In this document: piece after piece, positions 48,723 to 60,627 of the stretch | How positions within the stretch are numbered: the stretch's first letter is position 1 | How the letters are laid out: the number at the start of each line of letters is the position of its first letter | Source: Aceticella autotrophica | GTDB lineage: Bacteria > Bacillota > Thermoanaerobacteria > Thermoanaerobacterales > Thermoanaerobacteraceae | Reading direction: 5' to 3' | DNA length: 64,000 nt | Assembly (NCBI RefSeq): GCF_017357865.1 | Contig: NZ_CP060096.1 | Span: forward strand, 1,475,001-1,539,000 | The notes under the pieces: model-generated | Databases searched by the model: none | What the model was told of the DNA's origin: nothing | The model's input: only the letters and a program-made list of their open reading frames with translations | Position numbers and translations under genes: made by a program

Positions 48723-49625
48723 TTATGCTTTGGCAGCTTTATTACCTGCTCTATTTTTTATTTCCTTGTTCTTAAATATAACCCATAGGGGAGTTGCAAT
48801 AAAAATAGATGAATATCCACCACTTATTACGCCTATTGTAAGTGGAAGAGCAAATTCCTTGATTGATGCAGGTCCAAAGAAATACATCAACACAAGCATA
48901 ATTAAAACCGTCATAATAGTATTTATTGAACGTGTCATTGTTTTATTTATACTAACATTTGCTATCTCAGCATAACTTGCTTTTCTCATAATCCTTAAAT
49001 TATCTCTGATCCTATCAAAAATAACCACCGTATCTGTTATAGAATAACCGAAAACCGTCAAAATAGCAGCAACAAATGGAGTATTAACAACAATCCTTAA
49101 TAAAGCATATGTTGAAAGCATTATAAGAATATCATGCACAAGAGCCATAATAGCTGCTATACCCATTTCAAAATTAAACCTAAATCCAATGTATATAAGC
49201 ATCAATGCCGATGCAACCAATAATGCAAGAACAGTACCAAATTTCATTTCCTGTCCAATAGATGGACCTACATTTTGAGAAGACAGATAGTCTTTATCAT
49301 TTAGGTTAAATTTTGATTTTATATCATTAACAATTTCAGCTCTTGTTTTATCATCAAGACTCTTTGTTGCAATAGATACCTGTTTTTTTTCAGACCCGAT
49401 AGCTTTGACTTGTGAGTCTTTAACACCGTGTGATATCAATATATTGGTAATTTCTGAGGTTTGAAACGGCTTCCCTATATTAAATTCCATAACCGTACCT
49501 CCGGTAAAATCCAGTCCCCAATTGAATCCCACAGTAAACATTGCAATTAATCCGGCAAGAATAATAATACCAGATATCGCAAACCATATTTTAGTCTTAC
49601 CTATAACATCTAAATTCCACTTCAT
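48723..49625 (-). CDS. secF: Protein translocase subunit SecF
   Basis: Membrane partner of SecD that uses the proton or ion gradient to help secretion through SecYEG. The 300-residue protein has six membrane segments, GLDFTGGTVMEF near the N-terminus, and GYSITDTVVIFDRIRDNLR with the conserved charged residues. It starts 13 bp after secD. SecD and SecF are separate genes here, unlike the fused SecDF of Bacillus. Confidence 0.95.
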   Translation of the reverse strand: MKWNLDVIGKTKIWFAISGIIILAGLIAMFTVGFNWGLDFTGGTVMEFNIGKPFQTSEITNILISHGVKDSQVKAIGSEKKQVSIATKSLDDKTRAEIVNDIKSKFNLNDKDYLSSQNVGPSIGQEMKFGTVLALLVASALMLIYIGFRFNFEMGIAAIMALVHDILIMLSTYALLRIVVNTPFVAAILTVFGYSITDTVVIFDRIRDNLRIMRKASYAEIANVSINKTMTRSINTIMTVLIMLVLMYFFGPASIKEFALPLTIGVISGGYSSIFIATPLWVIFKNKEIKNRAGNKAAKA

Positions 49626-49638
49626 AATATACTCCTCC

Positions 49639-50874
49639 TTATGCCCCGTATGCTTTTTTATTATCTGTCAAATTCATTTCAACAAGTGTCTTTAAGAGGA
49701 ATCTTGACACAGTCATTGCCGTAAACATACTTGCTATAACACCAATTATAAGTGTCAATGCAAAGCCTTTAACCGTACCCGCCCCCATAAAAAATAGTAC
49801 AAATGCCGCAATTAATGTATTTATATTTGAATCAAATACTGTTACAAATCCTTTTTTAAATCCATAATCAAGGGAAGCACGTATACTTTTACCGGCTCTT
49901 AATTCCTCTTTCATCCTTTCAAAAACAAGTATACTAGCATCAGCAGCAATACCTATTGATAAAAGCATACCGGCAATACCTGGCAAATCCAGTGTGACAT
50001 GTAATAGTGCAAAAAGAATAAAGTTTATTAAAATATATATACCTAATGAAATATCTGCAATAACACCAGGTAATCTATAAAATGCAATCATGAAAAGCAT
50101 AACTAAAATTACTCCATATAAGCCTGCTTCTTCGCTGGCTTTTAAGGCACTTGGTCCTAATGTTGCACCTACCGAGCTGTATTCAACCTGTTTTAATGTT
50201 ACAGGAAGAGACCCTGCTCTTATCAAATTCGCTAAATTTTTAGCTTCATCGAAATTCTGCATGCCATTAATGACAGCATTCCCATTTGTAATCACATCAC
50301 GCACATTAGGAGAAGAAATGACTTTATCATCTAACATTATTTTAATTGGTTGTCCTAAAAATTTTTGCGTTGCATCTGCAAATGCTTTAGTCCCTTTATC
50401 ATTAAGAACTAACGTAACAACCGGCTGCTGAACACCTGTTTGATCCGTTTCATATATTGCTTTTGAATCTTTGACATCTGCACCTGTTAATATAACCTTA
50501 CCATCAGGTCCAACAAATTTAAGCTGTGCCGTCTGTCCTAAAAATTTGATTGCCTGATCAGGATTGTTTATACCCGGCAATTCTATACGTATTCTATTTG
50601 AACCTTGTTTAACTATCAAAGGCTGCGTAACGCCAAGAGAATCTACCCTATTCCTTATTATGGCTATTGCTCTGCTCATGGCATCAGATGTCACATTGCC
50701 TTCAGCCTGCATTAATACATACACACCGCCTCTTAAATCAAGACCCAATCTTATATTGTCTTGTACAGGACTTATAGAATAATTACCGGCCTTTATACCA
50801 AAAAAGGCTATATACGCAATAACTGCTGCAATTATTATTACAGAAATAAATTTCACTGCACTTTTTGACCTCAT
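49639..50874 (-). CDS. secD: Protein translocase subunit SecD
   Basis: A 411-residue membrane protein with the motif IRLGLDLRGGVYVLMQAEG in the first periplasm-facing loop, a P1-like domain (shorter than in E. coli), and six membrane segments including ADASILVFERMKEELRAGKS. The start at 50874 is clear (GGAGATTATA). Together with YajC (53068-53355) it assembles on the Sec channel; yajC is in the same gene block with the SCIFF genes between. Confidence 0.95.
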   Translation of the reverse strand: MRSKSAVKFISVIIIAAVIAYIAFFGIKAGNYSISPVQDNIRLGLDLRGGVYVLMQAEGNVTSDAMSRAIAIIRNRVDSLGVTQPLIVKQGSNRIRIELPGINNPDQAIKFLGQTAQLKFVGPDGKVILTGADVKDSKAIYETDQTGVQQPVVTLVLNDKGTKAFADATQKFLGQPIKIMLDDKVISSPNVRDVITNGNAVINGMQNFDEAKNLANLIRAGSLPVTLKQVEYSSVGATLGPSALKASEEAGLYGVILVMLFMIAFYRLPGVIADISLGIYILINFILFALLHVTLDLPGIAGMLLSIGIAADASILVFERMKEELRAGKSIRASLDYGFKKGFVTVFDSNINTLIAAFVLFFMGAGTVKGFALTLIIGVIASMFTAMTVSRFLLKTLVEMNLTDNKKAYGA

Positions 50875-50938
50875 TATAATCTCCTTCCTTTAGTTCGTTA
50901 ATTTTTATTATATTACTTTTTTTGTAAAGGGTCAATTA

Positions 50939-52339
50939 TCAAGGATTACTCATCTGGACTTTTTTATCGATTTTTCCACCTTCTCTCATCATTTGATATG
51001 CTTTTACAGCAATTGCACATTCAAATCTCTTTTTCTGCATCTCACATGAAAGTTTATATGGTTTATTTATATCACCATTCATATTATAATTATTTGCAAA
51101 ACATCCGCCACTACAGAAAAATCTTACCCAGCAATCTGTGCATTCTTCTCTTTTGTATATATCACTTCCCATAAATAACTGCCTTATACCATCATTCACT
51201 ATTCCTTGGTCAAGAGTACCAAGTTTATATTCTTCATTGCCTACAAACTGATGGCAAGGATAAATTTCTTCGTTTGGTGTTACTGCAACATATTCAAAAC
51301 CTGCCCCACATCCTTGCAATCTTTTTCTTATGCATGGTCCATTGTCAAGATTTATTTTAAAATGATAAAATGAAAATGGGTTTCCTTCATCAATCCTTTT
51401 TACATACTCCTCAGCTAATTTGTCATATTCTTTTAATATTTTATCCAGATGTTCTTCTCTCAAAGCATAGTCTGTATTTTCTTTTTCAACAACAGGTTCA
51501 ACGGATACTTCTCTGATACTTAGGTCAGCTATATGCAGTACATCATTAGTAAAATCAAGATTTTTCGCCGTAAATGTACCTCTTACGTAATATTCTTTAT
51601 TTCCCCTTGAATCTGCAAATTTCTTGATTTTTGGTACTATTATATCATACGAACCACTTTTATCAATTTTTATCCTCATTTGGTCATTTATTTCTTTTCT
51701 GCCATCAAGGCTCAAAACAACATTAGTAAAATTTTCATTAAAATATCTTATTTTTTCGTCATCAAGCAATACCGCATTTGTTGTTATAGTATATTTTATT
51801 GTTTTACCATTATGCTCAGCTTGCTTTCTACCGTAATCTACAAGTTTCTTTATTACATCATAATTCATTAGGGGTTCTCCGCCAAAAAAATCAACTTCTA
51901 CATTTTTTCTGTTACCTGAACTTTTAATTAAAAAATCTATTGCTTTTTTCCCTGTTTCGAAGGTCATAAGTTTACGCCCTCCATTAAAATCTCCTGTTGA
52001 GGCGAAACAGTATTTACACCTTAAATTGCAATCATGTGCTATATTAAGACACATTGCTTTTATAACAGAGTCTGTCCTATTAATTGCCATATTTTTATAT
52101 ATATCTTCTGAAAACAATAGCCCCTTTGCTTTAAGTTCATCAATTTCATCCAAGATATCAATAATATCATCTTTTGGATATTTATTCTGAAATATATTTA
52201 TAATATCATCTTTGCTATTTTTCCCATAATAATCTAATATATCATATGTCAGGTCATCTACTATGTGTATTGCTCCACTGACAGGGTCAAGCAAGATATT
52301 CATTCCAAGCTGTTTAAATTTATGTATTGAATTACCCAT
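50939..52339 (-). CDS. scfB: Radical-SAM SCIFF peptide maturase
   Basis: A 466-residue radical-SAM/SPASM enzyme that makes thioether cross-links in the SCIFF peptide encoded just upstream. The SAM cluster is CLNIAHDCNLRCKYCFASTG (CxxxCxxC; about 94-113), GGEPLMNYDVI follows, and the SPASM region has CGAGFEYVAV, YPCHQFVG and CTDCWVRFFCSGGCF. The N-terminal part (about 1-85) is a peptide-recognition domain. The identification is supported by the adjacent peptide gene. Confidence 0.92.
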   Translation of the reverse strand: MGNSIHKFKQLGMNILLDPVSGAIHIVDDLTYDILDYYGKNSKDDIINIFQNKYPKDDIIDILDEIDELKAKGLLFSEDIYKNMAINRTDSVIKAMCLNIAHDCNLRCKYCFASTGDFNGGRKLMTFETGKKAIDFLIKSSGNRKNVEVDFFGGEPLMNYDVIKKLVDYGRKQAEHNGKTIKYTITTNAVLLDDEKIRYFNENFTNVVLSLDGRKEINDQMRIKIDKSGSYDIIVPKIKKFADSRGNKEYYVRGTFTAKNLDFTNDVLHIADLSIREVSVEPVVEKENTDYALREEHLDKILKEYDKLAEEYVKRIDEGNPFSFYHFKINLDNGPCIRKRLQGCGAGFEYVAVTPNEEIYPCHQFVGNEEYKLGTLDQGIVNDGIRQLFMGSDIYKREECTDCWVRFFCSGGCFANNYNMNGDINKPYKLSCEMQKKRFECAIAVKAYQMMREGGKIDKKVQMSNP

Positions 52340-52360
52340 TATTTACCTCCATAAATAAAA

Positions 52361-52400
52361 TGTAAATGGCAGCAATATTAATATATCACAGCCATTTACA
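52361..52400 (-). terminator. Hairpin between the SCIFF peptide and its maturase
   Basis: A perfect 10-bp stem TGTAAATGGC/GCCATTTACA with a 20-nt loop, followed by ATTTTATTT on the minus strand. It probably reduces read-through so that much more peptide than enzyme is made, a common arrangement for precursor-maturase pairs. Confidence 0.6.
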
Positions 52401-52408
52401 TATGTATT

Positions 52409-52546
52409 TTAATTCTGGCATTCTTGATTTGCAACAGTACATGACGTTTTGCAAGCTGACTGGCATGATGCCTGACATTCACCACATCCCGGTTTTTTTA
52501 AGCTCTTTTTTAAAGTATCTTTGTTGATTGTAATTATATGTTTCAT
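52409..52546 (-). CDS. scfA: SCIFF precursor peptide (six cysteines in forty-five residues)
   Basis: Exactly 45 residues with six cysteines at positions 21, 24, 28, 32, 36 and 43: MKHIITINKDTLKK as leader, then PGCGECQASCQSACK and a C-terminal EC. This is the hallmark of the SCIFF family, which is nearly universal in Clostridia and is modified by ScfB. A GGGGGTATTGAG ribosome site precedes the ATG. The role of the mature peptide is not known. Confidence 0.95.
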   Translation of the reverse strand: MKHIITINKDTLKKSLKKPGCGECQASCQSACKTSCTVANQECQN

Positions 52547-52601
52547 CTCAATACCCCCTCTCGCAATTTTAATTATAGCATAAATTATAAAATAATAAAA
52601 G

Positions 52602-52994
52602 TTATAAATTTATTCCTATCATGCCGCCAAGTGCTCCAAGAATCATCCCCCACATTAATTTATATATCCATGTAGATGCAGGTCCCAATTCTTTAATAAA
52701 AAATCCTGCTAATAATATCATAATAATTGAATAAAGTAGACCAGCTATCCCCCCATTTAACCAACCCTTGCTGGTCGTATTTCTTGCTGCTAATGCACCT
52801 GATATTACAATTCCAACAATCGTTATAAGCATTGTAAGTATTGGAAGCGTTAATTCTGAAAGTGATGTAAATGTAAGTGCAAGTGCATAGATGATGAAAA
52901 AAACTAAGGTAATCATATAACTTACGAATAAACCAGAAATTATCCCTGGTATATTAATAATTCTTATGTTAAAATCCTTATACTTGCTTTTCAT
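52602..52994 (-). CDS. TIGR04086-family membrane protein
   Basis: A 130-residue protein with four membrane segments (GLFVSYMITLVFFIIYAL, LTMLITIVGIVISGAL, GGIAGLLYSIIMILLAG, LMWGMILGALGGMIGI). Proteins of this family regularly sit between yajC and the SCIFF genes in clostridia, as here. Function unknown. AGGAGGTATCTTAA lies upstream. Confidence 0.85.
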   Translation of the reverse strand: MKSKYKDFNIRIINIPGIISGLFVSYMITLVFFIIYALALTFTSLSELTLPILTMLITIVGIVISGALAARNTTSKGWLNGGIAGLLYSIIMILLAGFFIKELGPASTWIYKLMWGMILGALGGMIGINL

Positions 52995-53033
52995 TTAAGA
53001 TACCTCCTATAAATCTTTAGTAAAGTTTATGCA

Positions 53034-53077
53034 AGAGAAATAAAAAAATGCGGTTTCCCGCATTTTTTTATTTCTCT
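53034..53077. terminator. Bidirectional 20-bp palindrome after yajC
   Basis: AGAGAAATAAAAAAATGCGG is perfectly complementary to the sequence after a 4-nt loop, giving a 20-bp stem with A/T runs on both sides of the GC core. It ends the tgt-yajC transcript on the minus strand and separates it from the TIGR04086-scfAB unit. Confidence 0.85.
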
Positions 53078-53355
53078 TCCTCTTTTGAATTTAAAACATT
53101 GGCTACAGACCATTTTGCCATTTTCAATTTCACTTTGTCTGCGCCTACTTCAATTGTCATAACATCGTCTTTAATATTTAGTATTTTACCATATATACCG
53201 CTTTTAGTAAGTATTTCATCCCCTGGCTTTAACGCATCAAGCATTGCCCTTTCCTTTTTTTCTCTTCTTTGTTGTGGCATAATTAAAAGGAAATAAAAAA
53301 TTGCCATAAAGATTATTATCTCTCCAATAAGAAATACGGTAGAATTTGGATTCAT
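53068..53355 (-). CDS. yajC: Sec translocon accessory subunit YajC
   Basis: A 95-residue protein with one N-terminal membrane segment (VFLIGEIIIFMAIFYFLLI) followed by MPQQRREKKERAMLDALKPGDEILTKSGIYGKI, the standard YajC signature. It starts 2 bp after the tgt stop. Its C-terminal end overlaps the terminator. Confidence 0.95.
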   Translation of the reverse strand: MNPNSTVFLIGEIIIFMAIFYFLLIMPQQRREKKERAMLDALKPGDEILTKSGIYGKILNIKDDVMTIEVGADKVKLKMAKWSVANVLNSKEEEK

Positions 53356-53357
53356 AA

Positions 53358-54494
<1,137 letters not shown>

Positions 54495-55520
54495 TTATAT
54501 TATAAACATTGCATCGCCAAAACTAAAAAACCTATACTTATTTTTTATAGCAACATTATATGCATTCCTAATGTTATTCATACCTGCAAATGCCGATACC
54601 ATCATGATTAAGGTCGATTCCGGCAAATGAAAATTCGTTATTATTCCATCAACTACTTTGAATTTATATCCCGGATAAATAAAAATATCTGTCCAACCGC
54701 TTCCTGGAATAATCCTACCTTTTTCATCAGCTACCGTTTCAAGGGTTCGTGTTGAAGTCGTACCAACAGTTATTATTCTTCCTCCATTTGCCCTTGTTCT
54801 GTTTATCTCTTCAGAAGCTTCTTCTGTAACCATATAAAATTCTGAATGCATTTTATGTTTTTCTATTATCTCTTCTTTTACAGGTCGAAATGTCCCAAGT
54901 CCTACGTGTAATGTTACAAAAACTGTTTTAACTCCTATCCCTTTTACTTTGTCAAGCAACTCATTTGTAAAATGCAAACCTGCAGTCGGTGCTGCCACTG
55001 AACCCTTGTTTTTCGCATATACAGTCTGATATCTATTTTTATCCCTTAGTTTTTTCTTTATATAAGGCGGAACAGGCATTTCTCCTAATCTATTAAGCAC
55101 TTCCTCAAAAATACCTTTGTAAAAAAATTTAACCACTCTTCCACCTGCTGCTGTATTCCTTAATACTTCAGCCCTTAAATCTCCCTCCCCAAAAATAAAT
55201 ACCGAACCTATTTTAGCTCGTTTCCCGGGTTTTACAAGTATTTCCCATTCATCTTTTGCTATTTTTTTTAAAAGAACAAATTCAATTTTTCCTCCTGTAT
55301 CTTCTTTCGTACCTATAAGTCTTGCCGGTATTACCTTAGTATCATTAAATACAAGGCAATCACCTGCTTTTAAATAATTTACAATATTTTTAAAAATATC
55401 TTGTTCTATTTTACCCGTTGTTCTGTGTAAAACCATCAATCGAGATTCCGAACGGTTTTGAAGAGGTTCCTGCGCAATTAACTCCTGAGGTAAATCATAG
55501 TAAAATTCATGTAAATTCAA
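54495..55520 (-). CDS. queA: S-adenosylmethionine:tRNA ribosyltransferase-isomerase
   Basis: Adds the cyclopentene-diol group to preQ1 in tRNA, using SAM. The 341-residue protein has [26 protein letters not shown] at the N-terminus, [30 protein letters not shown] and [15 protein letters not shown] near the end. It lies upstream of tgt in the operon and 14 bp after the SpoIID-type gene. Confidence 0.95.
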   Translation of the reverse strand: MNLHEFYYDLPQELIAQEPLQNRSESRLMVLHRTTGKIEQDIFKNIVNYLKAGDCLVFNDTKVIPARLIGTKEDTGGKIEFVLLKKIAKDEWEILVKPGKRAKIGSVFIFGEGDLRAEVLRNTAAGGRVVKFFYKGIFEEVLNRLGEMPVPPYIKKKLRDKNRYQTVYAKNKGSVAAPTAGLHFTNELLDKVKGIGVKTVFVTLHVGLGTFRPVKEEIIEKHKMHSEFYMVTEEASEEINRTRANGGRIITVGTTSTRTLETVADEKGRIIPGSGWTDIFIYPGYKFKVVDGIITNFHLPESTLIMMVSAFAGMNNIRNAYNVAIKNKYRFFSFGDAMFII

Positions 55521-55534
55521 TAATCGTCGCCTCT

Positions 55535-57118
55535 TTACAGTGTTTTATTATTTATTGTATCAAATAAATCAATACCCTTATAGTAGTATTTTAATATATC
55601 AATATAATTATACCCATTGTCTGCCATTCCGCGGGCACCATATTGACTTAATCCTATCCCATGTCCATTTCCACTTCCATTAATTATATAAACATCGGAT
55701 GCTGCTTTTTGATTATTTATCTGCTTTATTCCATTCTGTCCGATTAAATACACTATATCTGACTTAATTTGAGTTGTACCGTTTGCAGTTACAACATAGC
55801 AGCCATTTAAAACCTTTTGAACTGTATCTACATTTGATTGTATATATACATTGCTGTCATTTGCAGTTTTAATCCCATCAATAGTAAGCATGGTACTTTT
55901 TACGTCAAAAAAATCTCTTATCTTACTTTTACGCAAAACATAGTTTCCATTTGTACCATATAAGGTTACTTCTGTTGCCCTGCCTGTCCAACTTTTACCG
56001 GTGACTTTTATATCTACTATATCTCCAATGTCTTGTTTCTTACATAATAGTTTCTGTTTAATTTGGTCCTTGCTAAAATTTACTGACCATCTGTCATCTG
56101 ATTTATTATAACCGAAAACATATTTATCTTCAACTGCTTTTAAATAAGGTACATCATTATCAAAATAATTTTCACTATCCTCTGTAAATCCGCCGCTATG
56201 GGAATGAAATAAGGCATCAATAAGACTTCCCTTATATATTGCAACAACTCCTTTTGTAGCATCAACAGCTCTGTTGGAATTGGAATATTCATTGCTGTAT
56301 CCTTTATATACCTGGCAAAAAACATCGTCAGTCAAATCAAAACCGTATTTGCTATATTTACCTGTATTCTTGGCAGCATATGTTCTTGATGCAACCGCCT
56401 GTGCCTTCAATGCCTCTATATTCCACGAAGCAGGCATCTCTGAAGGAACAACCCCATATAAATATTCTTCCAATGTCAGCACATTTATCGCTGTCATGTC
56501 ACTGCCTGTTTGCCTTTTAAAGCCGAAAATCCCCCGATAAGCCTTGGAATTTATCAACATTGTAGGATCTGTAGATATTTTTGAAATATACATAAAGTCC
56601 TTAATACAAAATAAAAATATATTTTTATTGTTCTGCAAAATTGATATATTAACATCAGGTTTAACTAATTTAATATCGCTATATGATACGGCAAAGGCTT
56701 TCATTGCAAGCGATGCATCATTTTGATTTGTATATGGTCCTATAAAAATATGATAATTTCCATCGTAACCTACCAAAGAATTCGGAACTTTTAAAGTTAT
56801 CTTACTAAGTGCATCATCAACACCTGCCTGGTCATTATAAGTACCTGCCATTAAATAAAAATTATCATCCTTATTAATCGATATATCTTTTGCGTTTATA
56901 TTGTATATGTATTTTATATTCCCGTTATTATCCTGATAGGCTATCTTATATCCACTTTCAGATGAAAGCTGATATACCGCCTTTGCAGATGAAGCATAAT
57001 ACAACCCAATCCTGATTAAGCTTGGAAGATGCACATCTGCATTAACATCTCCAAATGGCAGTATAGATAAAATAATAGCACATACCAGAACAGCAGCAGC
57101 TATTTTTTTAAAGCTCAC
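55535..57118 (-). CDS. SpoIID/LytB-domain protein with SPOR-like region
   Basis: A 527-residue exported protein (signal [24 protein letters not shown]). Residues about 60-170 resemble a SPOR-type peptidoglycan-binding region, and residues about 190-520 are the SpoIID/LytB domain: [49 protein letters not shown] and [20 protein letters not shown]. Family members are lytic transglycosylases that remodel peptidoglycan, in engulfment for SpoIID itself. Its place next to ruvB is usual for the clostridial SpoIID/LytB paralogue rather than spoIID proper. Confidence 0.9.
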   Translation of the reverse strand: MSFKKIAAAVLVCAIILSILPFGDVNADVHLPSLIRIGLYYASSAKAVYQLSSESGYKIAYQDNNGNIKYIYNINAKDISINKDDNFYLMAGTYNDQAGVDDALSKITLKVPNSLVGYDGNYHIFIGPYTNQNDASLAMKAFAVSYSDIKLVKPDVNISILQNNKNIFLFCIKDFMYISKISTDPTMLINSKAYRGIFGFKRQTGSDMTAINVLTLEEYLYGVVPSEMPASWNIEALKAQAVASRTYAAKNTGKYSKYGFDLTDDVFCQVYKGYSNEYSNSNRAVDATKGVVAIYKGSLIDALFHSHSGGFTEDSENYFDNDVPYLKAVEDKYVFGYNKSDDRWSVNFSKDQIKQKLLCKKQDIGDIVDIKVTGKSWTGRATEVTLYGTNGNYVLRKSKIRDFFDVKSTMLTIDGIKTANDSNVYIQSNVDTVQKVLNGCYVVTANGTTQIKSDIVYLIGQNGIKQINNQKAASDVYIINGSGNGHGIGLSQYGARGMADNGYNYIDILKYYYKGIDLFDTINNKTL

Positions 57119-57140
57119 TGTTTTTCCCCCCTTTTTTTAC

Positions 57141-57353
57141 TTATTTCTTTAATAACCAAAATATTATAGTTAATATAAGGCTTATCAAAATACTTGTCAT
57201 AAGTGGAAAATAAAATGTAAAATTGCCTTTTTTATATACTATATCACCAGGCAACCGCCCTAAACCCAGTTTACCACATACCATCAAAAATGCACCTATA
57301 ATTATAAGAAGAATCCCAACATATATCAAAGTCTTTCCAATACCATTAAACAC
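57141..57353 (-). CDS. DUF2905-family small membrane protein
   Basis: A 70-residue protein with two membrane segments around the signature GKLGLGRLPGDIVYKKGNFTFYFPL. This family is commonly located next to ruvB, as here (9 bp). Function unknown. Confidence 0.9.
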   Translation of the reverse strand: MFNGIGKTLIYVGILLIIIGAFLMVCGKLGLGRLPGDIVYKKGNFTFYFPLMTSILISLILTIIFWLLKK

Positions 57354-57362
57354 ACTAATCCC

Positions 57363-58358
57363 TCACTCTGGTAATGAATAATTTAGATATTTATATGCAA
57401 GCTGAGTTGCCATCCTCCCTCTTGATGTCCTATCTAAAAAACCAATCTGCATGAGATATGGCTCATAAACATCCACGATTGTATCACTTTCCTCACCTAT
57501 AGCTGCAGCAATAGTATCTATTCCAACAGGACCCCCTTGAAATTTTTCAATTATCGATGACAGTATTTTTCTATCAAGATATTCAAGACCCATATCATCA
57601 ACCCCAAGCAAATCGAGGGCTCTATTTGCTATGTCATAATCAATACATCCATTTCCTTTCACCTGTGCAAAATCCCTGACCCTTTTCAAAAGCCTGTTGG
57701 CTATTCTTGGTGTTCCTCTTGAACGACGTCCAATTTCTTTTGATGCATCTTCACTTATAGATACATTTAATATTTTTGAAGACCTTTTTATAATTTCGCT
57801 TAATTCATCCACTGAATAGAATTCCAACCTATTAATAACACCAAACCTATCTCTTAAGGGTGATGTCATAAGTCCTGCTCGCGTTGTAGCCCCAATCAAA
57901 GTAAAATGAGGTAAGTCCAACCTTAATGACCTAGCGCTTGGTCCCTTTCCGATAATTATATCAAGTTCAAAATCCTCCATTGCTGGATATAGTATTTCTT
58001 CAACACTGTGGTTTAATCTGTGAATTTCATCAATAAATAAAATATCATTTTCTTGTAAATTTGTAAGAATTGCTGCAATATCACCGGCTCTTTCTATAGC
58101 CGGTCCAGATGTTATCCGGATCCCTGAGCCCATTTCATTTGATATAATATTAGCAAGTGTAGTTTTGCCCAAACCCGGCGGTCCAAAAAGAAGCACATGG
58201 TCAAGCGGCTCTTTTCTAAGTTTTGCAGCTTCTATATAAATCCTTAATTCCTCTTTAACTTTTGTTTGCCCAATATATTCCGACAACTTTTTGGGTCTTA
58301 ATGAAAATTCCGAGGCATCTTCTTGAATAAAATTTTGTGCTACAATTCTATCCCCCAT
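57363..58358 (-). CDS. ruvB: Holliday junction branch-migration ATPase RuvB
   Basis: AAA+ motor that drives branch migration with RuvA. Walker [15 protein letters not shown] (about 57-70), Walker [11 protein letters not shown], sensor [17 protein letters not shown] with the Arg finger, and C-terminal winged helix [14 protein letters not shown]. The protein has 331 residues. It starts 10 bp after ruvA; the ruvC-ruvA-ruvB order is standard. Confidence 0.96.
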   Translation of the reverse strand: MGDRIVAQNFIQEDASEFSLRPKKLSEYIGQTKVKEELRIYIEAAKLRKEPLDHVLLFGPPGLGKTTLANIISNEMGSGIRITSGPAIERAGDIAAILTNLQENDILFIDEIHRLNHSVEEILYPAMEDFELDIIIGKGPSARSLRLDLPHFTLIGATTRAGLMTSPLRDRFGVINRLEFYSVDELSEIIKRSSKILNVSISEDASKEIGRRSRGTPRIANRLLKRVRDFAQVKGNGCIDYDIANRALDLLGVDDMGLEYLDRKILSSIIEKFQGGPVGIDTIAAAIGEESDTIVDVYEPYLMQIGFLDRTSRGRMATQLAYKYLNYSLPE

Positions 58359-58368
58359 ATAATCACAC

Positions 58369-58932
58369 CTACTTCATAAGCTTTTTTAGGGCTTGTTTTA
58401 TTATGTCTTCTAAATTGTCACAATCAATACCCCTAAGTGCTGATATTGATTCCTGCTTTGAATATCCAAGTGAAATTAATGCATTAAGAGCATCCTCATT
58501 TATCTCTATACTATCATTTTCAATATTTATACTATTCAACTTGTCTTTTAATTCAAGTATGATTCTCTGAGCAGTCTTTTTCCCAATGCCCGGAGATTCT
58601 TCAATTGCCATGTAATCATTGATATTTACAGCTTTAATAAACTTATCAACAGATAATGTTGATAATATTGATATTGCAGCTTTGGGTCCTATACCACTTA
58701 TGGAAACAAGTTTTTCAAATATTTCTTGTTCATTCTTTGATTTGAAACCATATATTTGAAAGCCATCCTCTTTTATTTGCAAATGCGTATAAAGCTTCAC
58801 TTTATCCCCTATAGATGATAATTCTTTTAAAGTACTTAAAGGCACAACTACTTTTAGTCCCAAGCCCATAACCTCAACAATAACAAAATCTTTTCCAATA
58901 TAGTCAAGAAAACCAGTTATATATGTAAGCAT
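58369..58932 (-). CDS. ruvA: Holliday junction DNA-binding protein RuvA
   Basis: A 187-residue protein with an OB fold ([21 protein letters not shown]), two helix-hairpin-helix motifs ([16 protein letters not shown] and [20 protein letters not shown]) and the C-terminal RuvB-contact domain ([19 protein letters not shown]). It lies 5 bp after ruvC. Confidence 0.96.
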   Translation of the reverse strand: MLTYITGFLDYIGKDFVIVEVMGLGLKVVVPLSTLKELSSIGDKVKLYTHLQIKEDGFQIYGFKSKNEQEIFEKLVSISGIGPKAAISILSTLSVDKFIKAVNINDYMAIEESPGIGKKTAQRIILELKDKLNSINIENDSIEINEDALNALISLGYSKQESISALRGIDCDNLEDIIKQALKKLMK

Positions 58933-58937
58933 TACAA

Positions 58938-59426
58938 TTACCTCAATTTCGCATTCATTATATCACTATGACAGTGACATATTGCAATGGCAAGAGCATC
59001 TGCAACATCGTCAGGTTTTGGTATTTCCTTTAAATTAAGTATTGCTTTTACCATTGTTTGTACCTGTGCCTTTTCAGCTCTACCATAACCTACAACAGCT
59101 TGTTTTACCTGAAGAGGCGTATATTCTTTAACAGCAATACCGCTATTTATTGCCGCAAGTATCGTAACTCCACGCGATTCACCAATTGTTATTACGGTTT
59201 TAGCATTCTTATTAAAAAAAAGTTCCTCAATCGACATAACATCCGGCTTATATTCATCTATAATTGAAACAATATTGTCATATATATCTTTGAGCCGCAT
59301 GCTTTTGGAAATACCGGATTCTGTTGTTACAGCACCATACTCCAATACCTTGTATTTATTCTTATCATAATCAATTATACCATAACCCATAATTGCAATT
59401 CCAGGGTCTATACCAAGAATTCTCAT
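58938..59426 (-). CDS. ruvC: Holliday junction resolvase RuvC
   Basis: Cuts Holliday junctions. The 162-residue protein has the four acids in [16 protein letters not shown] (Asp7), [10 protein letters not shown] (Glu) and [15 protein letters not shown] (Asp pair). I placed the start at 59426, where TTAGGGGGAAATAATTTG precedes ATG and the protein begins at the usual MRILGIDPG; the frame is open to 59468. Confidence 0.95.
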   Translation of the reverse strand: MRILGIDPGIAIMGYGIIDYDKNKYKVLEYGAVTTESGISKSMRLKDIYDNIVSIIDEYKPDVMSIEELFFNKNAKTVITIGESRGVTILAAINSGIAVKEYTPLQVKQAVVGYGRAEKAQVQTMVKAILNLKEIPKPDDVADALAIAICHCHSDIMNAKLR

Positions 59427-59476
59427 CAAATTATTTCCCCCTAAAACATTGTAACATGTGAACAACATATAGACAA

Positions 59477-59505
59477 GAAAAAGTTCCCTTTTCCCAAGAG
59501 AACTT
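59477..59505 (-). terminator. Terminator after the BofC-type gene
   Basis: On the minus strand AGTTCTC and GGGAACT pair around a 9-nt loop and are followed by TTTTTC. It separates the BofC gene from ruvCAB, so the Ruv genes need their own promoter. Confidence 0.7.
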
Positions 59506-60069
59506 TTAACTGCTTAAATTTGCCAATATTGAATAGGCTTCATCGATATTTTTTACTATAATATTTTTTATTACTCTATCTCTGTCTATTGGAGTTAATC
59601 TGTTTATTGATATATTAGTCTTCTCAATTAATTCCTTTTTCCCATTTCCATCACTTTTTAAGAGTGATACAAAACCGTCTACATTTGAAATAATATAATA
59701 ATCAGGAGGCAGTCCAGATACTTCTTTATAAAGAACAATTTTATCTGGTTGAACATCTTTTACTACCCATCCTTTATATATTTTTGCTATTTCTTCCTTG
59801 CTTTTATCTTCTAAATAAGGATTTAATTTTTGTTCTTCCCTTACTATCTCACCATTTTCTTTATACATTGTTTCAAAAATTACTTCACTGCCAGGCATTG
59901 AATTCTTGGCAAGTACGTCCTTTTTTTTATTGGCGATCTGCGAATATTTTGAAGTTTTATTCTCATAATTTTTATATATTCTTGAATAGTAAAAATATCC
60001 TGCAATAAATCCAGTGATTATTGCAAACATTATCAGTATAATCAATCTTCTATTATTGAATTTCTGCAT
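59506..60069 (-). CDS. BofC C-terminal-domain protein
   Basis: A 187-residue protein with an N-terminal membrane anchor ([20 protein letters not shown]) and a C-terminal region (about 75-145; [37 protein letters not shown]) matching the BofC C-terminal domain. In Bacillus BofC acts in the forespore-mother cell space to delay sigma-K processing. Here it is likely a sporulation or envelope protein; adjacency to ruvC is common. Confidence 0.85.
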   Translation of the reverse strand: MQKFNNRRLIILIMFAIITGFIAGYFYYSRIYKNYENKTSKYSQIANKKKDVLAKNSMPGSEVIFETMYKENGEIVREEQKLNPYLEDKSKEEIAKIYKGWVVKDVQPDKIVLYKEVSGLPPDYYIISNVDGFVSLLKSDGNGKKELIEKTNISINRLTPIDRDRVIKNIIVKNIDEAYSILANLSS

Positions 60070-60177
60070 CTTATCACCTCCACTTTTTTCTAATTATAAC
60101 CAGTTAAAATTTTTTTATTCATTTTGAAGGAATTCACTGAAATTTGTCGAATAATATTCTTGAAGGGAGATGATTGC

Positions 60178-60627
60178 ATGGCTAAACAGGTTGTTATTTT
60201 TAAACTAAATAATGAGGATTTTTGTGTCGATATAATGCAGGTATTAGAAATCCTAAGTATGCAGAAAATAAGAAAGGTTCCAGATGTTCCAGATTTTATT
60301 GAAGGCATTTTTGATTTAAGAGGTACTATTATTCCTATAATTGATTTGAGAAAAAGATTTAATATGGAAAAGACAAATATTAACGATAATACCAGGATTA
60401 TTGTTGTTAATTTAAACAAAAAATCAGTAGGTTTCATAGTAGATGCAGTTACCGAAGTACTGCATATTGATGAGGAGTCAATCAAAGAACCTCCAGATAT
60501 TATTTCCGGAATCGGAAAAGAATACATAGAAGCTGTAGTAAAATTAAATGACAGGTTGATAATAAGCCTTAATCTTCATAGAGTATTAACGGAACAGGAG
60601 AAAAAGGAGATAGAAGAAATGGGTTAA
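60178..60627 (+). CDS. cheW: Chemotaxis coupling protein CheW
   Basis: A 149-residue protein consisting of one CheW domain: VIFKLNNEDFCVDIMQVLEIL, FIEGIFDLRGTIIPIIDLRKRF and VGFIVDAVTEVLHI. It links chemoreceptors to CheA. The ATG at 60178 follows GGGAGATGATTGC; the open frame from 60124 is not needed. It is isolated from other chemotaxis genes, in an otherwise leftward region, and ends in its own terminator. Confidence 0.92.
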   Translation: MAKQVVIFKLNNEDFCVDIMQVLEILSMQKIRKVPDVPDFIEGIFDLRGTIIPIIDLRKRFNMEKTNINDNTRIIVVNLNKKSVGFIVDAVTEVLHIDEESIKEPPDIISGIGKEYIEAVVKLNDRLIISLNLHRVLTEQEKKEIEEMG

